From: an uncultured Oscillospiraceae bacterium
GTDB lineage: Bacteria > Bacillota > Clostridia > Oscillospirales > Oscillospiraceae
Length of the DNA stretch: 12,905 bases
Direction of reading: 5' to 3'
Assembly: GCA_900762005.1 (NCBI GenBank)
Contig: CAAFEV010000083.1
Location: 1 to 12,905, forward strand
Shown here in pieces: positions 7,552 through 12,905 of this stretch. Position numbers and translations under genes: made by a program. The notes under the pieces were generated by a model. The model worked only from the letters and a program-made list of their open reading frames with translations. It was not told where the DNA came from and did not search any database. Position 1 is the first letter of the stretch; each line of letters begins with the position of its first letter.

Positions 7552-8724
7552 ATGAAAAAACTGAAACATGAGTTTTCTATGCGGCAGGCTTTGCCGGTTG
7601 CCGTGGTCTTATTGGTCATTCTCGGCATTTTTGCGGGGCTTTTTTTCTATGCCCGCACTGACGATGCGCCTGCTGCGGCAAAGCCCGCAGAATACGCCGA
7701 ATACGAAACCGGCACGGTCACACAGATTCTCTCCGACAGCTGTACGCCGGATGCGGTTGCCGAGGGTGCCGACCGCGGGGAGCAGTCGCTTCTGGTGGAG
7801 GTCACCTCCGGACGGTATCGCGGGGAAACGCTGCTGGTCAGCAACTCCGTCGGGCCGATGTACGGAGAGCAAGCCGAGGTCGGGCAGAGCCTTGTTCTCA
7901 CAATCAACACCTATGCCGACGGTGACCACACCGCAACGGTGTATGAATACAACCGAACGCCGATTCTCTTTTTGATTATCGGACTGTTTATCCTTGCCAC
8001 TGTTTTGGTCGGCGGAAAAACGGGCATAAAATCCATCTTAGGGCTGGTACTAACGATTGCCGTGCTTCTGCTGGTATTTTTGCCTTTGCTGATGAAGGGC
8101 TGGGCACCCATTCCCACCGCCTTCCTGCTCTGCTCCCTGGTGGCAGTCGCCTGCTTTGTCCTGCTGGGCGGCTTCAGCAAAAAGATTGTCTGTGCCTGTC
8201 TCGGCACCGTTGCGGGCACAGCACTGGCGATGCTGTTTGGAATGCTCGCACAGACGCTTTTACATCTTGACGGGCTGCGCGCGGCAGACGCCGAGGCTCT
8301 TTTGCAGCTCCGGCAGACCGGAACACCGGTCGGCATCCGGGGGCTTTTGGTGGCGGGCGTGATTATTTCCGCGCTCGGCGCGGTGATGGACGTCGCAATG
8401 TCCATTGCCTCCGCCATTGCCGAGCTGAAGCGTCTCAATCCCGCGCTCGGCAGCAAGGCACTCTGGCACTCCGGCATGAACATCGGCAGAGATATGGTCG
8501 GAACCATGACCAACACCCTGATTCTGGCAATTCTGGGCAGCAGCACCGTACTGATTCTCTACCTGTATTCGCTGAATTTCTCGTGGCATCAGCTGATGTC
8601 CTCGAGCTATCTGAGCATTGAGCTGATCAGCTCCGTCTCCAGTGCCATTGGGGTCATTCTCGCCGTGCCGCTGACCACTCTCATCTGTGCGCTGATTTTC
8701 GGTCACAAAAAGGAAGCCCGTTAA
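7552..8724 (+). CDS. YibE/F family multi-pass membrane protein
   Basis: A 390-residue integral membrane protein of the YibE/F-like family, which is widespread in Firmicutes but has no firmly known function; a transport role is often supposed. Residues 13-34 form a first membrane segment. Residues about 35-136 are a beta-rich, probably extracellular domain. About seven further hydrophobic segments follow from residue 138 to the end. Family-type motifs visible are SALGAVMDVAMSIASA (from S273, with D280 inside the membrane) and GRDMVGTMTNTL (from G312) at the start of the next segment. Start 7552 was chosen over 7462 because of the ribosome site and the promoter at 7496-7524; the extra 30 residues from 7462 are not family-like. 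Transcribed alone, or with weak read-through into ackA. Confidence 0.9.
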   Translation: MKKLKHEFSMRQALPVAVVLLVILGIFAGLFFYARTDDAPAAAKPAEYAEYETGTVTQILSDSCTPDAVAEGADRGEQSLLVEVTSGRYRGETLLVSNSVGPMYGEQAEVGQSLVLTINTYADGDHTATVYEYNRTPILFLIIGLFILATVLVGGKTGIKSILGLVLTIAVLLLVFLPLLMKGWAPIPTAFLLCSLVAVACFVLLGGFSKKIVCACLGTVAGTALAMLFGMLAQTLLHLDGLRAADAEALLQLRQTGTPVGIRGLLVAGVIISALGAVMDVAMSIASAIAELKRLNPALGSKALWHSGMNIGRDMVGTMTNTLILAILGSSTVLILYLYSLNFSWHQLMSSSYLSIELISSVSSAIGVILAVPLTTLICALIFGHKKEAR

Positions 8725-8737
8725 AATTTTCCTTTTT
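8707..8737 (+). terminator. Weak AT-rich terminator overlapping the YibE/F stop codon
   Basis: AAAAAGGAA (8707-8715) is exactly complementary to TTCCTTTTT (8729-8737), with a 13-base loop holding the TAA stop. The left arm lies inside the coding sequence. The stem is AT-rich with only two G-C pairs, so it may terminate inefficiently. Confidence 0.4.
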
Positions 8738-8750
8738 CTGTAAAAACCGC

Positions 8751-8779
8751 TTGCCTACCGCTGAAAATTATTGTAAAAT
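8751..8779 (+). promoter_or_regulatory. Promoter of ackA
   Basis: TTGCCT (8751-8756), a 17-base spacer and TAAAAT (8774-8779). The predicted start at about 8785 falls inside an inverted repeat (8782-8804). An alternative pair, TTATTG (8768-8773) with TAATAA (8791-8796), also has 17-base spacing, so the exact start is uncertain. Confidence 0.6.
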
Positions 8780-8781
8780 AA

Positions 8782-8804
8782 CGCTGTATGTAATAATACA
8801 AGCG
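8782..8804 (+). promoter_or_regulatory. Inverted repeat at the ackA transcription start
   Basis: CGCTGTAT (8782-8789) pairs with ATACAAGCG (8796-8804), leaving one bulged A (8800) and a 6-base centre. The core is TGTAT-N6-ATACA. It could be an operator for a dimeric regulator or a small hairpin at the mRNA 5' end. I do not recognise it as the site of a named regulator. Confidence 0.4.
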
Positions 8805-8848
8805 CGGAATTGCAAAATAGTAATTAAGAATATACAGGAGATGACCAC

Positions 8849-10045
8849 ATGAACATTCTCGTTATCAACGCAGGCAGCTCATCGCTCAAATATCAGCTGA
8901 TGAACCCGGACAGCGGCGAGGTTTTTGCCAAGGGTCTTTGCGAGCGCATTGCCATTGACGGCAGACTGACCCACAAGGTTCCCGCAAAGGGCATCAAGGT
9001 CGAGCGTGAAATTCCCATGCCCACCCATGCCGAGGCGATATCCGCCGTGCTGGAAATTTTAGTAGACCCGCAGAACGGCGTGATTGCCTCCACGGATGAA
9101 ATTGACGCGGTCGGGCACCGCGTGCTGCACGGCGGTGATAAATTCATTGCCTCCTGCATTATCGACGAAAGCTGCAAGCAGGCAATCCGTGACTGCATCC
9201 CCCTCGGCCCGCTGCACAATCCGGCGAACCTGATGGGTATCGAAGCCTGCGAAAAAATTATGCCGAATACGCCGCAGGTCGCCGTGTTTGACACCGCGTT
9301 CCATATGACCATGCCCCCGAAGGCATACCGTTATGCCATTCCCACGAAGTATTACGAAAACGACCACCTGCGTCGCTACGGCTTCCACGGCACGTCGCAC
9401 CGCTTTGTTTCCAAGCGGGCAATCGATCTGATGGGAAAGCCCGCAAGCGAGTTAAAAATCATTGTCTGCCACCTCGGCAACGGCTCCTCCCTCTCGGCGG
9501 TCGCGGACGGCAAATGTCAGGATACCTCGATGGGTCTTTCTCCGCTTGCCGGTGTGCCGATGGGCACGCGCTCGGGCGATATCGACACCTGTGTGGCGCA
9601 GTTTATCATGAACAAATATGAGATGTCCGCCGACGAATGCCTGACGATGCTCAACAAAAAGTCCGGTGTTCTGGCACTGTCCAACGGCGTTTCCTCCGAC
9701 TTCCGTGACCTCGAAGCAGGCGCGAAAAACGGCGACGAGGCGTGCCAACTGGCATTGGATAAGTTCTGCTACGAGGTACGCAAGTATATCGGCGCGTATG
9801 CCGCTGCACTCGGCGGACTGGATTGCTTGGTCTTCACCGCCGGTGTGGGCGAAAACGGTCCTGCCAACCGCGCAGCCATCTGCGAGGGCTTGGAGTTCAT
9901 CGGCGTGAAGCTGGATGCCGAGCGCAACAAGGTGCGCGGCGACGAGGCGTTGATTTCCGCCGACGATTCCCGTGTCAAGGTCTGGGTGATTCCGACCAAC
10001 GAAGAGCTGATGATTGCGCAGGACACTGCCGCACTTTGCAAGTAA
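8849..10045 (+). CDS. ackA: Acetate kinase
   Basis: A 398-residue cytoplasmic enzyme that makes acetate and ATP from acetyl phosphate and ADP, the energy-yielding end of acetogenic fermentation. Length and numbering line up with the well-studied Methanosarcina enzyme: N7 in NAGSSSLK, R91 in GHRVLHGG, H123 in HNPAN, D148 in FDTAFH, H180 in GFHGTSH, R241 in PMGTRSGD and E384 in TNEE. The nucleotide-site motifs HLGNGSS (from H208) and TAGVGENGP (from T329) are intact. The start follows AGGAG (8836-8840) by 8 bases. Its usual partner, phosphotransacetylase (pta), is not beside it in this window, so acetyl phosphate must come from a distant locus. No damage or oddity was seen. Confidence 0.98.
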   Translation: MNILVINAGSSSLKYQLMNPDSGEVFAKGLCERIAIDGRLTHKVPAKGIKVEREIPMPTHAEAISAVLEILVDPQNGVIASTDEIDAVGHRVLHGGDKFIASCIIDESCKQAIRDCIPLGPLHNPANLMGIEACEKIMPNTPQVAVFDTAFHMTMPPKAYRYAIPTKYYENDHLRRYGFHGTSHRFVSKRAIDLMGKPASELKIIVCHLGNGSSLSAVADGKCQDTSMGLSPLAGVPMGTRSGDIDTCVAQFIMNKYEMSADECLTMLNKKSGVLALSNGVSSDFRDLEAGAKNGDEACQLALDKFCYEVRKYIGAYAAALGGLDCLVFTAGVGENGPANRAAICEGLEFIGVKLDAERNKVRGDEALISADDSRVKVWVIPTNEELMIAQDTAALCK

Positions 10046-10052
10046 CACAACC

Positions 10053-10079
10053 TTGCCCCGCTTTAAAAGCGGGGCAATT
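10053..10079 (+). terminator. Hairpin between ackA and pepT, terminator or attenuator
   Basis: TTGCCCCGCT (10053-10062) is perfectly complementary to AGCGGGGCAA (10068-10077) with a TTAAA loop. The T-run afterwards is very short (TTCTAT) and the pepT ribosome site begins only 7 bases after the stem. It may terminate partially, leaving some pepT transcription from the ackA promoter; no separate pepT promoter is evident. Confidence 0.6.
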
Positions 10080-10096
10080 CTATAGGAGGAGCCAAA

Positions 10097-11299
10097 ATGA
10101 CAGTAACCGAACGCTTTTTAAAATACATCGGCTTTGATACGCAATCCGACGAGCACAGTGAAAGCTGCCCCTCCACGGACAAGCAGCGGCTTTTGGGCGC
10201 GGCACTGGTCGAGGAACTGCACTCGATGGGCATTACCGATGCTTACATGGATAAGGACGGCTATGTCTACGGCACGGTACAGGGCGCAAAAAATGCGCCG
10301 GTCATCGGGCTGATTGCGCATATGGACACCTCTCCTGACTGCTCAGGCAAGGACGTGAAGCCGCGTATTGTCGAATATACGGGCGGCGATATTGCACTGA
10401 ACGCCACGACCGTGCTCTCGCCAAAGGACTTTCCGCGCCTGCAAAGCAGCGTCGGCAAGCACCTGATTGTCACCGACGGAACGACCCTGCTCGGCGGCGA
10501 TGACAAGGCGGGCATTGCGGAAATTCTCTCCGCAATCGAGGAGCTGCAAAACGAGGGCACGGAGCACGCAACGGTGCGCCTTGCCTTCACGCCGGACGAG
10601 GAAATCGGCAGGGGCGCAGACCGCTTCAACCTGAAGGATTTCGGCGCAAACTATGCCTACACCGTGGACGGCGGCACGGTCGGCGAGCTGGAATATGAGA
10701 ATTTTAACGCCGCGTCAGCGATTGTGACGGTTTTCGGGCGGAATGTGCACCCGGGCTATTCCAAGAATTGCATGGTCAATTCCCAACTCATTGCCATGGA
10801 GTTTCAAGGGCTGCTGCCACTACACGACCGCCCCGAATGCACCGAAAAATACGAGGGCTTTGCCCACCTGTGCGAAATTTCCGGCGAGGTCGAGCGCACA
10901 CGCATGGAATACATCATCCGCGACCACGACCGCGAAAAATTCGAGCACCGCAAGACGCAGTTTGAAGAAATTGCCGCGTTTTTGAATCAAAAATACGGCG
11001 ATTGTACAGTTGAGGTTGCGCTCAGAGACAGCTATTACAACATGAAGGAAAAGCTGCTGCCCGTCATGCACATTGTCGAAGCAGCGGAGCAAGCCATTGC
11101 ACAGGCGGGCATTGCGCCGAGCATTGTGCCGGTGCGTGGCGGCACGGACGGCGCAAGGCTCTCGTATGACGGTCTGCCCTGCCCAAATTTGTTCACCGGC
11201 AGCGAAAATTACCACGGGCACTTTGAGTACATTCCGATTGAGGACATGGAAGCTGCCGTAAAGACGGTGAAGAATATTCTAATCAACGCGGTCAAATAA
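10097..11299 (+). CDS. pepT: Peptidase T (tripeptide aminopeptidase, M20B family)
   Basis: A 400-residue cytoplasmic zinc peptidase that removes the N-terminal residue from tripeptides, feeding amino acids into metabolism. The length is close to the usual 405-410 of the family. The two-zinc site is complete: H75 and D77 in AHMDTSPD, D135 in GGDDKAG, E168-E169 in TPDEEIG (catalytic base and ligand), D191 in TVDGG and H373 in NYHGHFEY. H218 in NVHPG, typical of the dimerisation-domain side of the active site, and the substrate-pocket motif GGTDGARLS are present. A strong AGGAGG (10084-10089) lies 7 bases before the ATG. It probably shares transcripts with ackA upstream, through the intervening hairpin, and with the broken regulator gene 9 bases downstream. 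Confidence 0.97.
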   Translation: MTVTERFLKYIGFDTQSDEHSESCPSTDKQRLLGAALVEELHSMGITDAYMDKDGYVYGTVQGAKNAPVIGLIAHMDTSPDCSGKDVKPRIVEYTGGDIALNATTVLSPKDFPRLQSSVGKHLIVTDGTTLLGGDDKAGIAEILSAIEELQNEGTEHATVRLAFTPDEEIGRGADRFNLKDFGANYAYTVDGGTVGELEYENFNAASAIVTVFGRNVHPGYSKNCMVNSQLIAMEFQGLLPLHDRPECTEKYEGFAHLCEISGEVERTRMEYIIRDHDREKFEHRKTQFEEIAAFLNQKYGDCTVEVALRDSYYNMKEKLLPVMHIVEAAEQAIAQAGIAPSIVPVRGGTDGARLSYDGLPCPNLFTGSENYHGHFEYIPIEDMEAAVKTVKNILINAVK

Positions 11300-11308
11300 A
11301 GAAGAAAC

Positions 11309-11544
11309 ATGGAAAAGCAGAAGATAAAACAGGACAGTATTCAAATCGGTGAGAATATCCGCGCCCTGCGTAAAGCACGCGGTATCGGGCAACCGAGCTG
11401 GTGCGGATGCTGCAATTAAGCGGCACGGCAATGACCCGTGAAACACTGGTGAAGATTGAGCGCGCTGTGCAGCATTTACAGGCAACGCAGCTTCGCGCCA
11501 TCCGCGACGCTTTGCAGGTCAGCTATGACGATTTATTGAAATGA
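11309..11544 (+). pseudogene. Small XRE-family helix-turn-helix regulator, frameshifted
   Basis: The frame opening at 11309 encodes an XRE-like start (IQIGENIRALRKARGIGQ) and then stops early at 11417-11419. From about 11393 the frame one base over continues the same domain (TELVRMLQL, then MTRETLVKIERAVQH and QLRAIRDALQVSYDDLLK) and ends at TGA 11542-11544. Adding one base around 11390-11394 (GGGCAACC to GGGCAAACC) restores a 78-residue, single-domain DNA-binding protein of a type common in Clostridia. The intact protein would act as a repressor or modulator with an unknown target. The gene follows pepT by 9 bases with only a weak AGAAG ribosome site. The lesion may be a real mutation or an assembly error; no obvious slippery heptamer suggests programmed frameshifting. 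Confidence 0.85.
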
Positions 11545-11554
11545 ACAATACGAC

Positions 11555-11596
11555 AAACCCCGCAGCGTCTTTGTGAACGCTGCGGGGTTGCTTTTT
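11555..11596 (+). terminator. Strong terminator between convergent genes, probably bidirectional
   Basis: A perfect 13-base-pair stem (11556-11568 with 11577-11589), GC-rich at its centre, with an 8-base loop, then GCTTTTT on the plus strand. On the minus strand the stem is followed by TTTGTCGTATTGTT, so it can also end thrC transcripts, whose stop lies about 36 bases away. Confidence 0.9.
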
Positions 11597-11625
11597 GATT
11601 TCGCTGCGGCGGGACGATGAGCGGA

Positions 11626-12867
11626 TTATTCAGGTTGAATGTTGTGCTCGGCGAAAGCCTTTAACAACAAGTCCATGTCCGAGGGGATGGAAATCGGTTC
11701 GCCGCAGGCTTTGATGGCGTTGGCGACATCCTTCAGACCGTTTCCGGTGACCACGGAGACGACGGTGGCGTTTTTGTCCAGCTTACCCTGCTCGAGCAGC
11801 TTTTTCACGCCCGCCGTGCCGGTTACGCCCGCTGGCTCGCCAAACACACCGCAGGTACGCCCCAAGAGCTTCTGCGCCGCCATAATCTCCTCGTCGGAGA
11901 CATTGACAACGATGCCGTCAGACTCGCGGATTGCCATGAGTGCCTTGTCTGCATTGCGCGGAACGCCGACGGCGATGGAGTCTGCGAGGGTGTTTTCCTC
12001 CATCGAGTGCCACGGTTTATTTTCGGCAATCGCGCGGTTTAAGGGGCAGCAGCCCTCTGCCTGCGCGGAAATCAGGCGCGGCAAACGGTCGATAAAGCCA
12101 ATTGCGTACAAATCCTTCAAGCCCTTCCACAAGCCCGCAATTGTGCAGCCGTCACCGACGGAGATGGCGATATAATCCGGTACCTGCCAGCCCAGCTGCT
12201 CCATAATCTCCAGACCGACGGTCTTTTTGCCCTCGGAGAGATACGGATTGATGGCGGCATTGCGGTTGTACCAGCCCCATTTGTCAATTGCCTGCTTGGA
12301 AAGCTCAAAGGTGTCTTCATAGCTGCCCTGCACGGAAACGACGGTTGCGCCGAAGGTCATAAGCTGCGCAACCTTGCCCTTAGGGGCGCGGGACGGAACA
12401 AAAATATAGGTTTTCAAACCCGCTGCGGCGGCATTTCCCGCCAGAGAGGACGCGGCATTGCCGGTGGATGAACAGGCAATGACCTTTGCGCCTGCCTCCT
12501 GTGCCTTGGCAACCGCCATGGCGGAGGCTCTGTCCTTCAGGGAGGCAGTCGGGTTCTGCCCGTCATCCTTGACATAGAGCTTTTTCAAGCCCAGCTCTTT
12601 TGCAAGGCGCGGTGCTTCATACAGCGGCGACCAGCCGACACGCAGCGGCGTGTTAGGGGTGGAATCCTCCACAGGGAGCAGCTCACGGTAACGCCACATG
12701 GAGCGGTCATCACGCGCAGCTAATTTTTCCTTGGTCAGAACGGTCCTGATGTAGTCATAATCATAGATAATATCCAGAATCCCGCCGCATTTGCAGTTGG
12801 TCAGATTCGGCACTGCGGGATATTCCTTGCCGCATTTGACACAGCGGCCGCAAAGTACATTTTTCAT
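11626..12867 (-). CDS. thrC: Threonine synthase with N-terminal zinc ribbon
   Basis: A 413-residue pyridoxal-phosphate enzyme converting O-phosphohomoserine to threonine, the last step of threonine synthesis, in the cytoplasm. N-terminal cysteines C6, C9, C12, C25 and C27 form a zinc-ribbon-like knuckle. The cofactor lysine is K111 in NPTASLKDRAS. SSTGNAAS (from S133) and the Gly/Ser-type phosphate loop SVGDGCT (from S236) follow, and TGNGLKD (from T374) is typical of the family. SLKDR and GDGCT differ from the textbook SFKDR and GNGGT, but from memory they are usual in a Firmicute subgroup. The start follows AAAGGAGA (12873-12880) by 5 bases, and an in-frame stop just upstream excludes a longer protein. 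It faces pepT tail to tail. A related PLP enzyme such as cysteate synthase is a less likely alternative. Confidence 0.93.
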   Translation of the reverse strand: MKNVLCGRCVKCGKEYPAVPNLTNCKCGGILDIIYDYDYIRTVLTKEKLAARDDRSMWRYRELLPVEDSTPNTPLRVGWSPLYEAPRLAKELGLKKLYVKDDGQNPTASLKDRASAMAVAKAQEAGAKVIACSSTGNAASSLAGNAAAAGLKTYIFVPSRAPKGKVAQLMTFGATVVSVQGSYEDTFELSKQAIDKWGWYNRNAAINPYLSEGKKTVGLEIMEQLGWQVPDYIAISVGDGCTIAGLWKGLKDLYAIGFIDRLPRLISAQAEGCCPLNRAIAENKPWHSMEENTLADSIAVGVPRNADKALMAIRESDGIVVNVSDEEIMAAQKLLGRTCGVFGEPAGVTGTAGVKKLLEQGKLDKNATVVSVVTGNGLKDVANAIKACGEPISIPSDMDLLLKAFAEHNIQPE

Positions 12868-12872
12868 CGGTT

Positions 12873-12880
12873 TCTCCTTT
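12873..12880 (-). promoter_or_regulatory. Ribosome binding site of thrC
   Basis: AAAGGAGA on the minus strand, 5 bases before the ATG at 12867. The promoter is not in the window: only 38 bases of upstream DNA are available. Confidence 0.85.
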
Positions 12881-12905
12881 GATGGTTTTCTTTATGGGAT
12901 TTCAT

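Noticed and set aside
11309..11419. A genuine 36-codon peptide gene
   Set aside because: The frame stops abruptly in the middle of an XRE domain whose remainder continues in the next frame, so a frameshifted gene explains it better.
11639..12175. A 178-codon plus-strand frame opposite thrC
   Set aside because: It is the complement of a well-supported threonine synthase gene and its product shows no recognisable domain.

Overview
The window looks like chromosomal DNA of a Gram-positive, anaerobic Clostridia-type bacterium, probably of the Oscillospirales/Ruminococcaceae kind. This inference rests on GC-rich coding DNA with strongly AT-rich promoters, AGGAGG-type ribosome sites, a giant exported protein anchored by S-layer homology (SLH) repeats, a clostridial-style YibE/F membrane protein, and fermentation and peptide-use genes. 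No RNA gene, CRISPR array, insertion sequence or phage gene was seen.

Layout. Bases 1-180 are an AT-rich upstream region with an extended -10 promoter and a hairpin-forming 5' leader. Bases 181-7443 (+) encode a 2420-residue secreted surface protein: signal peptide, repeated lectin-like beta modules, a chitobiase-C-terminal-like module, OB-fold-like modules, a complete PHP-type (CehA/McbA-like) metallohydrolase domain, a glutamine-amidotransferase/DUF4350-like region with an acidic calcium-type loop, two more OB-fold-like modules and three SLH repeats. A terminator follows at once, then a near-consensus promoter and a YibE/F family membrane protein (7552-8724, +). Next come acetate kinase ackA (8849-10045, +), a hairpin, and peptidase T pepT (10097-11299, +). 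Nine bases after pepT lies a small XRE-type regulator broken by a one-base frameshift (11309-11544, +). A strong, roughly symmetrical terminator (11555-11596) separates it from the convergent threonine synthase thrC (11626-12867, -).

How the genes fit together. AckA makes ATP from acetyl phosphate at the end of fermentation. PepT releases amino acids from tripeptides. ThrC makes threonine. These are ordinary housekeeping functions, and the separate promoters and terminators argue against a single pathway operon. The part that stands out is the giant surface protein: a catalytically complete phosphoesterase-like domain held on the cell wall among many sugar-binding-like and nucleic-acid-binding-like modules. 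It is the best candidate for an undescribed function, perhaps cell-surface hydrolysis of a phosphate-containing or glycan-linked substrate, but the substrate cannot be read from sequence. All similarities given here are from recognition by eye; no database search was run.
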